NCBI GenBank assembly: GCA_009823395.1
Contig: CM020511.1
Location: 16,090,001 to 16,154,000, forward strand
Direction of reading: 5' to 3'
Source: Thamnaconus septentrionalis
Lineage: Eukaryota; Chordata; Actinopteri; Tetraodontiformes; Monacanthidae
Length of the DNA: 64,000 nt
The notes below the pieces were generated by a model that made no database searches, had not been told where the DNA came from, and was given only the letters and a program-made list of their open reading frames with translations. The translations under genes and the position numbers were made by a program. Below are positions 1-11,800 of the stretch, piece after piece (the first letter of the stretch is position 1; every line of letters starts with the position of its first letter).

Positions 1-1457
1 GAAGCATCGGAAGGGTCCGGAACCAGCCGCTCTCCCGAGTTCCATCCTCTTCCCCTTGTCATTTCTCACTCGCTTCCCCTTTTTCGCACGATCCCTTGTT
101 TGGCATCCCTCTATTCTTCTTGCTCCTTTCCTCCTCGTCTCCAGCCCTGGTTCTTTATTCCTTCCTTTCACCCAAAGTTCACCTCTCACAGGCACTCCCT
201 CTACAACTGCTCTGCTTCTTTTCCCCGTACACAATCAGCCTCTTCAGCCTTCCCTTTATAATGAACCTCCACCAAACACACACACATACACACACGAGTG
301 CGCACGCACAAACATACAGACACACACACACGGTACGTCTTTGAATTAATGCTATTTATAAGAGCAGGGACCATTGTCCTTTTATCATTTTGAATGCGCA
401 CGAAGGAGCAGGGCTGCACATTTTAAAATGTATAGACCCGTTAATGCAGCAGATCGATGCGGCCGCTGTTGGCTGTAACTCCCCTGCTGTAATGGAGGCA
501 CCCTGACCTTAACAAGGTCACCGAGCTCTGGACAGAATGGAATTGTGATTGAAAGTTTAAGTCTGCTTTCGGGGGTGGGGCAGGCGGTGGTTAGTAGTTG
601 AAAGCCATTTTCTGAGCTTTACAGTAGCCACAGGGAAAAAAAAGTATCGAAGCCATCAACGGGAAAGAGGTCCGCATGTCAATTTGAATACGAGCAGCTT
701 TACAGTGATCTGGGTGAGTGCACAGCGCACGCTGGTCTGAGTGGTCACGCATTAAAGGGCAGTCACTCAGAGAAAAATCATGTGACAATGTGAGTCGACA
801 CAAAACATCTGACCACAGAATTTAAATTGAATTTTCTCTTAGGTCGCATTAGAAAGTCAGATTGATTTCTTCTTTGAGCAGCGCTGCATATTTATCAAAA
901 TCGCTATTGAAAGAATATGTGCTTTCATTTTACTCAGCTTATGCATGTGTGCCGTAAGGAATATACACATACACATTTAAGTATATACTGTATGTGTGTG
1001 AGTGTTAACGATTCAGATCAGCTTGGAACGAAGCAGTGCAGTGGCCAATTTCCAGAGTGGGGTTGGGTTTTTTGGAGCACACACTTCCTGGCAAAGTAGA
1101 TCTAATTTTATTATTACTGGAGAGGACATTGGAAGACAAGGGACATATTATCGTTAGAAAAATTGAAAAGGGAAATTGCGTCAATATGGGACGTTAAAGG
1201 GAAAATGTCACTCGAACTGAATTATGTTACTGTTGTAATTTTGTTACTAGGGGTTTTCCTCTTGATTGGAACAGAATAAACATTGACGACTACCGAAACT
1301 GCCGTGCAGCAAGCCTCGACCAAGCCTCTGTTAGAAATTAACATTTCATTAATTGTCGTTGTTGTCGTCTTGGCGATAAGTGTGTTGAACTGTGTCAGGA
1401 TCGCGTGAAATATATTCTCATCAGACAGTCTGCAGCATTTTACACTGCGACAATGCT

Positions 1458-1498
<41 letters not shown>
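1458..1498. repeat. (CAG)13 repeat
   Basis: It has thirteen CAG units on the sense strand. No exon evidence surrounds it; the antisense frame would be poly-Ala or similar and is not credible. Confidence 0.95.
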
Positions 1499-1500
<2 letters not shown>

Positions 1501-1659
1501 CACAGGCCACAGTTTTTTTTTTTTTCTTTCTTTCTTATTCTTATATGCGCGACAGTTTGAGTCGCTGAGACGCTCTGAGTTTTCCTATTTTTTTATTTAT
1601 GCGAGAGCTGTTCCACTGTATGAAGTGTGTCAACATTACCAGCTGAGAGGGAGCCTTCA

Positions 1660-2324
1660 GTCCAAACACACCGGCTGCAGGCTAATCCTTAAAAGAGACG
1701 ACGCCACAATGGAGAGACGGGAGTTGGAGGGGAAGAGCCATCGAGCGAGCGTGTGGGAAGTGGAAGCGTGGAGGTGAAAAGAGCGCGAGATTGAGCGGTG
1801 GCGGAGTCGAATTTGACAGTGAGCGAGGGAGGGAGGAGGAGGAGGGGGGGGGGTGGTGGCGGTGGCGGTGGCGGCGGCGGGGGGTTGGTTGCCAACGAGG
1901 AAGAGGGATTTCAATGTTTCAAAGGATTTCCCTATCACAGCCGCTGACACATTACATACACAGCTCACTATCAGCCGGACCCTGACAGCTGCACAAATTG
2001 GCTGAAAGAGGTTTCCTGGGGTAGGGCCTTTGATCGGGCGTGGGCGTGTTCGTGTGTGTCGCGTCGCGTTGTGTCAGCAGATAAGGAGGGAAGGGGAGAT
2101 ATCGGCACGTTTCTGCACAGGTTTGTGCGCGTGTGTGTTTGTGTGTGTAAAGTCGGGGGAGGGAGGAGGCCCCTCTGTGTTTCAAGATGAACGCGCACCA
2201 AAGTGACAGTGGAAGAGTGACTTTGTGAATAAACAGCACCAGTGTGTGCGCGCTTGTGTATTTTGGAAGCGAACACATTGTGTTTATCGTCATCGTGCCT
2301 CATCTGCAACGTTTCTCATCCGCG
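1660..2324 (+). promoter_or_regulatory. Candidate alternative promoter / non-coding first exon
   Basis: The block is rich in CpG and in G-runs (ggcggtggcggtggcggc-type at about 1855-1880), unlike the AT-rich sequence on both sides. It ends at cgcg|GTGAGT (GT at 2325-2326), a near-consensus 5' splice site followed by ordinary intronic sequence. An exon from here spliced to 7233 would have no long in-frame upstream ORF; a short upstream frame starts near 2186 and stops within 14 codons. Translation could then begin at the ATG at 7260 (MAPPSPG). This is inference from composition and one splice site only. Confidence 0.3.
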
Positions 2325-4668
2325 GTGAGTCACCGTGTTTATTCTCATTATTGAGGCCTGTGGCTCATTTTTTTTCCGGTGCCTGACACATCGCTTTAAA
2401 CAAGTAACCGGCGATCATACACACGCACACACATACACACACACACACAAACGCTGGCCCAGAACCTGAACCTGGCTCATCCATTTTGCCAAACTCCATT
2501 AGAAAGCATTTTTTAGTCAGTCCTATGGCTGCCAATCGGCTAGTTTTTTTTAGATATAAGGAACCGAGGAAGGACTAGTTGCTGGTATTAAAAATGCCCA
2601 GTAGGTGTGAAGAAGACTGCTACTGATTGCTAAAAGGTTTTTTTTTTAGCGTGGATGGTGCAGTAGCCACTGTTTTTGCTCCTGGTTTTGGTGAGTGAAG
2701 TCAACCAGTGTCTGATGTCACCTCTCACACCATCAGGAAACCTCAAGCTGGAGCTACCTGAGTAAACCAGTAGGACAGTCTTGGCTGCTTTAGACCCATG
2801 AGTCCACTTCAATGTGATAGACAGAAGGATTGTCTAATCACCATCCTAGTTACCCCCTTTCCAAGCACTTTCTGGGCTCTTCACCAGGTGGATGTGTGAG
2901 ATAAATGCAAAGGGAATGACTTACACGTGCTAATTTATGGTTTAAAATCATATATATTTTAAATCTAAGTTATCTTCCATTCTTTTTCACTTACAATGAG
3001 CAATGTGTTTTAATTTTTTCTTTCTCTAAGTGAAAAATAAAACTCATGGCTGCAGGCTCCCATGGGGATGGTGTTGGATATTCATCATGCTCTACCTCTG
3101 GCACAGCAGCAGTTTGATATACAGTATTTTTTTTTTCCTAAACTCAATGCAGTACATCTTCACAGCGCTGGCAGCAACATTCGCTTTGCTGTTTTAAAAT
3201 AGCGCAGGGAGGCTGCAGCAGTGGGATTGCGTTGCTGTAAGGGATAGGTGAGACAACGGCTCATGACCCAGGACTTCCTGTTAGAACAGCAGAGTGATAC
3301 ATCTGAAGGCTTATCAGATGCCAACGCTAAAGAATACGGCTGGACAAGGAAGCATAACTAATAAATATTCATGGTCAAGATAGGTTTTGTTTGACTAACA
3401 AAGTTGTTTTGCTAGTGCGGCGTTGATAAATTAAAGAGGATAAAATAGCTGCTTTGTTTTGGTCATGTCATTAGCAGCTGACATACATTCAAAAAACACC
3501 CCTGTTCAAATGCAGCAGTAGGTCACTGACCCAAACTACTTATTTTCTATTATCAAATTTGTTGCATATTTCTCTGTAATCAACCCTCAAGCTGTTTCAG
3601 TTCAGATGTTTAAAATACATCTTATACAATAATAGTGGTTTAATACCTGAGAGCCCCGGGTGTCGTATTTCAGAATAGATTTCCAAAAGGGTTGAAATTG
3701 ACAAAACCATTTCTAAAAGTTAAGATTCACTCAGATACACTCGCAAAAAAACGCTTAGCGACGCGTCAGGAAAACCTGAAGATGATTCATCTACTCCTGG
3801 TCGTTTTTGGCTTTTTTAACAATTTCATTTGCATGCATTTTTTCATATTTTTATTGGCAGTGCCCATAAAATTTAATATATTCCATTACCCCCCCCAACC
3901 ACCCTCTCCTTTTTTTTTGCAAATATCCACTCTGGACTGTTTTCCGCCGTATTGTTGAGGCTAATCCCGGGCAGTGGGCGTGTGCGTCGGCCCGTTAATA
4001 ACGGCGCTCTGCGGGCGGCACCTCCCCGTAATGCACGTCTGCCGTGAATACGCTCAACGCTGTTAGCGCAATCTGCCGAGCCAGGCGAAGTACAGGTAAT
4101 GGATTAATATCACAGCTCCGGCGCCACATCCCAGTGTGGTGACAACCTGTCATTATCTCAAACACAAACTCGCTCCCGCACACACCCACTTTTTCTCGCC
4201 GCTCGCACGCACACACACACACACACACACACAGCTTCGCACAACCTTGTTAGTGCACGTGCTTCGCGCCAGCAGACAGGCAAACACACCTCCCCACTTC
4301 CTTCACCCTTTGTCACTTGTCTCTCCTGCTGATTGCGGCGGTGCAGACCAGGCTGGCCTGTCATTATGGAATAATTGTACTCTTAGGCAGCGCCTGCACC
4401 AAACCCCGACACTGCGACTGCGCCCCACTGTCATTCTCTCAAGAAGGAGACCCGCCGTGGTCTCGGTGTGGCAAGTCGTCCCCGCCGACTTAACCGCCAC
4501 TTCTTTTCCTCGTCGCCACCGACTGCGTCACGCCGTGGCTGCCAATCACGTGTCTCGACCGTCTGACACCTCCGCAAACACAAAACTCGACACCTCACAA
4601 TGGGGGAGCCTGTTTTATTAAATCGCACGCTTGGATAGATGGATTATAAGAAGTCGATACTGAGCTGG

Positions 4669-5069
4669 CAATATGGCGGCGCGGCAATAGTTTTTTCCCC
4701 AGTGGCTACTCAAGGTACTGCAGCCAAAATAAAACATGCGACCTGAAAAGCATTTTTCAAAATAGACCACAATACAAAATAACAAAACGCCTGTAAACCC
4801 ACTGACAGGATGACTGCGACCTGAAATGCGGTTTACAATAAAATTTTCAGTTGTAAATTTTTAAGTCATGGACCCAGCGTGACATCACGGTGTCGTACGT
4901 GCTGTGCCTCGTTCTAATTGGCTGATGTATCACTTGTGTTAAAGAAGCATGATTGGAAGTGATACTACTGTGCATTCCTATATGGGCCGCATTATAAGGA
5001 AGCAACCCGGAACCCAAAACTTTTGGGCTTGTTGAGCAACTCCATTGAAACGAATGGACCGCCATATTG
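4669..5069 (+). mobile_element. MITE-like repeat, copy 1
   Basis: This non-coding element of about 400 bp is bounded by the inverted ends CAATATGGCGG (4669-4679) and CCGCCATATTG (5059-5069), an 11-bp perfect TIR. Internal landmarks shared with two other copies are ggctactcaaggtactgcag, atagaccacaatac, gcatgattggaagtg, tatgggccgcattata and attgaaacgaatgg. No transposase is encoded. No clear target-site duplication is visible, so the superfamily is unassigned. Confidence 0.7.
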
Positions 5070-6673
5070 GACGCGGGGTGGGCGCTTGATCACACCAGAC
5101 CCCTTTTGCACAGCATAGTCGGTGCTGACACTGCCCACTTTTGACACAGATTTCCCCCTTTTTATAAATCAAATAATAGCTCCTGACAAAGCTTAATTGA
5201 TTTGAAACTATAATTATGTTGTATAAAGTCCCCGCGGCAAAAGTCTGCTGCAAGTGATTTTTTTAATGTGACAGAAACATCCTGCTACGCAGAGTTTAAC
5301 CAGCTCCAATTTAAGGTGACTGCAATAACTAAATATGCAAAATCATCAGGAGAAAAAAGAAGAGTCAGTCATAATGCACGGAAAAAAAAGCTTGACAAAG
5401 ACGCTGAAAATGCACAGGCGGGAGGTTAGTCAGGAAATATGGCAAGTGAAAGTGCTCTGCTCGGGGGTGAATAGTACGGTCAACGTGATTGGTCATGGTT
5501 AGCAGGATGTCACCCCGGCTTGAAAGGAGGCCGGCCGAAGGCACCTCGGTGTCGTTGTCCTCCTCGCTGTGTGTCGTCGCAGAACAGCTGAACTGTTAGA
5601 GGAAATGAAGACCAGCGTGGCATGACTCGGCACAACCAAAAATGCCTGGAGGAAACTCCTCACCGATTTTTTTTTTCTTCTTTCATTGAACCACTGCAGC
5701 TAACGAGAAAGGAAGGGGAAAAAATCAAGAAATTAGACAGTCTGGGTTTGTTTACTTCCTCTGCACTGTTTGTCTAAAAGGCCATGAACAGTGAGGGGTG
5801 GGTGTTCTTGCAACAAAACAAAAAAAAATCATCAGTAGCAAACACTCATTAATCCTTGCACTGCCCTTCCTCTCAGCCAGAAATGGTCAGCTTGTTGCGG
5901 CGCACACTCAGCAATGAACTGTGTAATTGGAGGGTGCAAGCAGACAAGAAATGTTTAAGCAAGTTTAGGGTGATTAAGGACCTCTTTATTGCTCGTTTTG
6001 ACACCCAGTTTTATACACTGGTTAAATTAAAATGGAATATGGGTCACAGCAATACAAAGACCTGTTAACCTGGAGCACCAGATGTGTCCCTTGTGTCCAC
6101 CTGGTGAAGATGGAAGGCATAAGTAAGTGCGAGTAAAAACTTGGAGGTGACTAAACAATTCATCTGTCAATCACATTGACTGGACCGATTAGATGTCATA
6201 CCGGAGGTTTCTAATTGGAGTTGCTACATGTCTACATATTTGACTAAACTCTTGCCAGAGTAAATTGAATCATCTTCTCAACCAATGAATAGATTTGTTG
6301 TCAGTCTTTGTTCTTCTTTGTTGCTGCTGCTGCACCAGGGCTGGGAGTCTCCTCTTTATCTGCTTTGTCTTCTATTGGCACTTATAAGCCCAGCAAGCAG
6401 CAGTTGGTTTCTGCTTTTGTCAAAAGGAAGCTGATTGGTTATGGAGTCTGTGGAAGATTAAGACCAACTGAAAAGCCTGTTCCATCCGATGCTGCCAAGA
6501 CACTTGCATTAGGGCGAGGATAAGGTTATCAACGTGGTCACATTCATTAACATATATTCTTCTTTCATTTCCTTATTTTTTCTTTGTGCAAAAGATGCAC
6601 TTGAACATTATGGGTGTGGAGCAGGAAGAGACATTATGGGAAGTTTCTTTCCTGCATTATTAAAACAGTTACA

Positions 6674-7120
6674 AGCTGTGTTTCCATTACCCCTCGAATT
6701 GCGCAAGACCTAAATATTGCAATAAAAAACTGGTAATGGAAACACCTAAACTTCTAAAACCTCTAAATATGGATAAAACGTTTTTACACTCTCATGAGGG
6801 TTTTTTTTCAGACCTATCGATATAGAGGTATATCGCATTTACACGTCACTGGACATGACGTACGGGGTCATGTGATCAGTTCACAAGTGAAAATGGCGCC
6901 TTATGTTTGGACGGAGGAGGAGATATAATATATAACAACCATTCTTGACAACAAAAAAGTGTGAACAAAGAAAAGCTAACGGAATTGTCGTAAAATCTCC
7001 ATTTTACGAGAATTACAGCTAATGCGCTTCGCACCATTCAATGGAAACACCTGCAAATCGCAATTGTGCTTTGTCGAAATTTTAGACATATCGCTTTTAT
7101 TTTGCGAAAAACAGCTACTT
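6674..7120 (+). mobile_element. PIF/Harbinger-like relic (non-autonomous)
   Basis: The left end reads agctgtgtttccattacc and the right end tttgcgaaaaacagctact, which are roughly inverted and contain the phrase tttccattac. Inside, an ATG at 6893 opens a 12-codon frame resembling the start of the Myb/SANT-like protein of Harbinger-type elements (a Trp followed by Thr-Glu-Glu-Glu), then stops. A second fragment of the right half is at 42184-42332 in inverse orientation. It lies only about 110 bp before an rbms3 exon. The superfamily assignment is inference. Confidence 0.5.
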
Positions 7121-7232
7121 ATTTACTTATTTTGGAAATACAGCTACTGTTGCCTTAAAACAAAAGTGTGGTGACCTCAGGTAACCTTTTATTCACTTGT
7201 TTTATTTTGTTCTCTCTGTCTGTGCTCTGCAG

Positions 7233-7423
7233 CAGTCCTATGCTCCTCCCCCACAACCTATGGCTCCACCCAGCCCTGGCAACACGACAGGAGGCGGTGG
7301 AGGCGGAGGCGGAGGAGGCGGCCACGGAGGAGGGCTAGCGGAGCAGCTCAGCAAGACCAACCTGTACATCCGAGGGCTGCCGCCTGCCACCACCGACCAG
7401 GACCTCATCAAACTCTGCCAGCC
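7233..7423 (+). CDS. rbms3: rbms3 exon (leader, poly-Gly linker and start of RRM1)
   Basis: This internal exon encodes the N-terminal leader and the first half of RRM1 of an RBMS-family RNA/ssDNA-binding protein. The 3' splice site follows a pyrimidine-rich tract ending ctctgcag; the donor is CC|GTGAGT at 7424. It begins in phase 0 with [15 protein letters not shown], the family leader. A glycine run follows (eleven Gly, His, three Gly), then [15 protein letters not shown] with the RNP2 motif LYIRGL, and it ends at LCQP with two bases of the Pro codon. The first exon (in human RBMS3, the MYPQY-type N terminus) is not in the window, so this is not the translation start unless the internal ATG at 7260 is used. 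RBMS proteins bind A/U-rich RNA and single-stranded DNA through two RRMs; RBMS3 is reported as mainly cytoplasmic. The Gly run replaces what I recall as an Asn/Ser-rich linker in mammals. The family call is very secure and the paralogue call is strong. Confidence 0.93.
7260..7262 (+). other. Possible internal start codon (MAPPSP)
   Basis: This ATG lies in frame in the first exon of the window, ten codons in, and begins the conserved MAPPSP leader. It would yield a protein with both RRMs intact but lacking the tyrosine-rich N terminus if an upstream non-coding first exon were used. The context (caacctATGgct) has G at +4 but C at -3, so it is not a strong start. Confidence 0.25.
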
Positions 7424-9732
7424 GTGAGTCCCCTGCTCGCTCGCTCTCTGTCAGGCCGAGCTGACGTTTTACTCAGATGCATCCCTCAGTGCTGCTGCGC
7501 TGCATTTGTTCTCAGACCGTTCCACTTCACTCTGTGTGGTAATTTGTTCTCCGGGTGTCTAATAACAGCTTCCAGTGAGTATCAACACTTTGCTCTTGAC
7601 CTCCCGCGGCCCCTCCCACGTGTTTTCTCAGAGGAAAACAACAGAGCCCGGCCGGGCCCAACCCATCCGCTCCCATTCTGCACTCGGGTTGACTAAACAC
7701 ACATGTACAGCACAGAATCACCACACATATATTTTAAAGTTTTTTTGGTTTATTTACTTTTATTTATTATTTTTTTTTTACCAAATGCACTCAGAACATT
7801 TTTCAGGTAGTTTTCCTACCTGGAACTCATCTCTGCTTCAGCACTGGGTAGATGATGCAAGCCAGGCTGAAGACACAGTGAGGCCCCCTCAGCCATGGAG
7901 AAGCAGATATACATACAAGTCTAGTTCTTGCCATCTCTTAAATGCTGTAATATTTGTATGTAGGAAAATGAGTCAAAACCTATTGTTGAAATTCATCTTT
8001 CACTACCAAGTAAACACTTTACATTAAATACAATACACTATTTATTTTGTTGCGTGTTACATTATATGTGATCAACAGTCTTTCATTGAAAAAATCTTAA
8101 ATCTTTACGCAAACAACATATTTTAGACTTGAAGTTGAAGTCCAACAATAAAGCGCGTGTACAAAATGCTAGAGGTCTTTCCCTCCAACTTAGGGAGCAA
8201 ACAAACTGATTTTTGATGAGCAAAACTTTAACTGAGTTATACATTTATAGCATTTCAGTGTTAGGATGTAGCCGATGTAATCTTCCAAAAATGATGATTA
8301 AATCCCTTGAGAAACCAGATAGATGTTTTAAGCAGAGATAGAGCTGCGTCTTTGTCCACAGCCAGACACAAAGCTTTTCTCGAGGTGAACAGTTGATAGA
8401 AAAGAGATCCACAATACAGCTAGTCTTCACTGTGTGAGACTTTCCATCTGCTGTAGATGAAGCAACTAAGAGAGAAAATAGTCAATGTGAAATTCACAAT
8501 TTTGCAATTATATTGCATAACCAATTCATGAGCTTTGGAAGGACACATCTTGTAAATTTAAAAAGTTGCACTGAGTGCAAACTCAAAACAGTCTTTTAAA
8601 GACCTGCTGATGATTTGCCACATTTCTTGCTATTCTATGTTAAAAATATTTTACAGCTGCACATTTGGCACATAGCAATGATAGAAGTTAAGACAAATGA
8701 CATTCATTCGTTTGCCAATCCTTTTCAGACATTTAAATTACACTTGATATGCAATGTTTGCGTGAGCCGGTGAACGCATACGCATCCCAGCAAATCCGAA
8801 CCCATTGGGGATTAACGCTCGTACACGGCGTGTGTGTGTTGCAAATTATTCCCCGTTTTTAATTAGAAACTGTCAATGTATGCTGCTCAGCGCACACAGT
8901 TTACATGCACAATTTACAAATGATGACGTCACCCAACGGCGCGTGTTCTTCACGCCGACTCCCAGAACTCACTTCCACTTAAAGCTGTCTTAACGCACTC
9001 GTTCTACTCTCTAAATATTACTGTTTACATCATGTGTAGAGTTTGATGTTTACACAGTCGTAGTTTGGCCACTTCTGATTTTGACTGTAAATCTACATCT
9101 TCAAAATGCATGTTGTCACATACAGTAGTAAAAACTTCGAAATTTACTGCTTTTCTCCCCCTTTTATGCACAGTTAAGCACTATATGCAATGAGTTCACT
9201 ATAAAAACCCAAGTGAAGCTGCCTGTGAATGTATCGTACTTGGCTGCAAATCAGATTGTGGCTCTCAGTGTCCAGTTGATTGATTTTTCATTAAGTACCA
9301 TTAAAAAAAAGCACAAAGAATGCTTTCAACCATAGAAACTATATATGACAAAACATCATAAACCGTGTGACCTGACATTTCATTTGCGAACGACCATTGT
9401 CGTGTTCTGTTCATTTGCACCAAACCCTCATGCACGTTTCCTTCCAGTCCGTCACAATCCGCGCAAACGGACTCAACGCGGGTAACGGAGCCAAATAAGC
9501 GGCTCTCCCACGGAGGCTTGTGTTTGCCTGCAGCTATTACCTGATTTTATCAGATGTAATTGAACGATATATTAAGCTAAATATTCAGCAAAGAAAAGGC
9601 CCGGGGTGAATGCATAGACATTACAAGTCAATTTAATTACTTTTGAATAAAAGGAAAGGCAAATTAAAAAAAAAAAGAAGAGGGGAATCATGGAGCCCAC
9701 ATGCACGCGCGCACATGCACATCTGCGCACAC

Positions 9733-9753
9733 ACGCGCACACACACACACACA

Positions 9754-9780
<27 letters not shown>
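9733..9780. repeat. Compound (CA)n-(TC)n microsatellite
   Basis: An AC tract passes directly into about 13 TC units. It is intronic. Confidence 0.9.
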
Positions 9781-9785
<5 letters not shown>

Positions 9786-11649
9786 ATACCTTGCCCTTCT
9801 GTGTCTCAGCTGCGATTCTGGCCTCTTGTATTTCATCTTTGGCCTGGAGGCTTTTTGGAGAAACAGGGTGAAAAATGGGGGCCAATAAAAGTTTCATTAC
9901 AGGCCCAGTCAGTGTGCCAAGTGGCCAGTAACATTTAGGAAAGGTCGGTGGGGGATGAGGGGGTCCGTGTGCACTGCAGAGCAACGGTCTCGGCCCTGGG
10001 TCTCCAAATCCTTCTAGACTTCTCTTTTTTTTTTGGAGAGGGTTGGGGGGGGTGCAAAGTCAAGTGAAATATTCTTGTCACACAGTAACAAAAATGAAAT
10101 GTATGCAAGCACTTAAACAAATTTAAGTTAAGGTCAAGCTGAATGCTGAAAGGTCAGGGAGAGTGAATGTTACACACATTCACTCTCTCTCTCCCTCACA
10201 CACACACACACGCACACACACACACACACGCTATTTTGGAATCAGTTATTTTCTGATCCCTGGTCGAGCCCAGCAGGATTTTCGTTGCGTGCCAGTCGGC
10301 TTCCACACAGCGCCGTCCTTTTCCTTCCTGTTCTGACCCCCCTCCACCCTCTCCAACCCCCTCCCTATTTCCCACCCCTTCGTTTCCTGCCGCCGTCCTC
10401 CTCTTCTCTCCATGCCCCACCCCACCGCCAGCAGCCCCCGGACCCCCACCCATGTCTGTCTCTGTGCCAGTTCTCGGAGTGTCAGTGAAAAGTGCTGTTG
10501 TCAGCTGACATTTCCAATCACTCCCCCGGTCGACCAAACTATGGACACACTTTTAATGTCTGGGGACAGAGCAGAACGTGAGCCACATCCAAAGCAGCAC
10601 ACAAGGGCAAGATCTCTCTCTGGATCCCTCTGTTCATCTACCCATCTATCCATCCATCTATCTATCTATCTAATCGGTTTTACTGCCTCCATTGTTTAAA
10701 TGTCAGAGTTTGTGTGCAACACTTGGCTCTCAACACTCAACTCCTCTGTTTTAAAGATCCATTTCTGAAATGAAATGCTTCTTCTGTGTAAACAGCAATG
10801 TTCAGACAGTCTCGAGGTCTTTTCTTGGTTTCTTCAGATGCGTTAAAATGTCCTGCAGTTCTTTTTCGCCTGCCGCACTCGCGGGTTTTGTGCACTTGGA
10901 GGTCATTACTGTTTGGCAATTTGACTACAGTTGTGCAACAATCATAATATTATTATTATGATAATAATGATTATTATTGTTATTCAGACGCCGGATCGAA
11001 AAAGTTAAGGGCTCTCCGACACCCTGCTCACGTGTTGTCGATGTGGTTGCACGTCTCGCCGCAGTCAGAAATCATCCCACGCAATTCATTCAGACTTGCG
11101 CAACAGTGTGAGACTATTTGTTCTCAGGATGTTTTCAAAATGAGGCAGTCCATACGATGTGAGGTGACCTCCGCTCTGCACCAGCACACGGTGCTATAAC
11201 ATTTTACCCACGTCTCTCGCCTTGGGCTAAAGTGAACGGGGGCCACATTCATTCTGCACATTCAGGGTGCGGGGCGCTCTGATTTCCTCCCACCGCTCTT
11301 ATTCTGTGGAATAAAATAAACAAAGCATAAAATCAATTCTCCATCAAGCCGGAATGTGCAAGTAGTCGGCGTGGGGCATCTCGCTGGTGCACTACGACCA
11401 CACCTCCTCCTGGTTATGCCACCTTGTAGAGTTTTCATAGTTACTCTGCTTGCAGAGTTTGAAAATGAAGACATTACATTGTTCTTAAAAAAAAAAAAAA
11501 CGATTGTGTGTATTTTGTACATTCTTAAAAATGTAGAAAATAACATTGGTTATTGTTAGAAAAAGTGTAAACATCCAAAAATGGCTCACAGATCATAACT
11601 ATTAATAGGGTGGTTAAATTAATGGCAAAAGAAAAATAAATCATGTTTA

Positions 11650-11800
11650 AATTTGACTGAAGTACATTTCAGAACCTGTACTTTCTTACCTTTACTTCTG
11701 TAAAGGAGTTCAATCAGTACTTTTAGCAAATTATTTTTTTACAACACCAGTATCTGTACTTTTACTAAAGTACTGAATGTGAATACTTTTGCCTCGGTGG
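11650..11800. repeat. Teleost tacttttact-type dispersed repeat
   Basis: The segment is full of short inverted units such as tgtacttttactaaagtac and tgaagtaca. This matches the foldback-rich 'acttttactcaagtac' class I recall as common in teleost genomes. The limits are approximate and there is no coding capacity. Confidence 0.4.

Larger units (their letters stand above)
1..7232 (+). other. Upstream rbms3 intron or 5' region (partial)
   Basis: No coding exon is recognisable here; the usual RBMS3 first coding exon (MYPQY-type) was looked for and not seen. The stretch holds CA-rich DNA near 270-330, a (CAG)13, a CpG-rich and G-rich block at about 1660-2324 ending at a good donor-like site, and a CpG-rich repeat-free patch at 3960-4130. 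It also holds (CA)n at 4210-4233, a MITE at 4669-5069 and a Harbinger-like relic at about 6674-7120. The intervals 2330-3950 and 5270-6670 show nothing I can name. Confidence 0.75.

Noticed and set aside
1222..1503. Antisense poly-Ala frame
   Set aside because: Produced by the (CAG)13 repeat.
4136..4621. Open frame of 161 codons on the + strand
   Set aside because: Runs through a CA repeat (poly Thr-His) and shows no family features.
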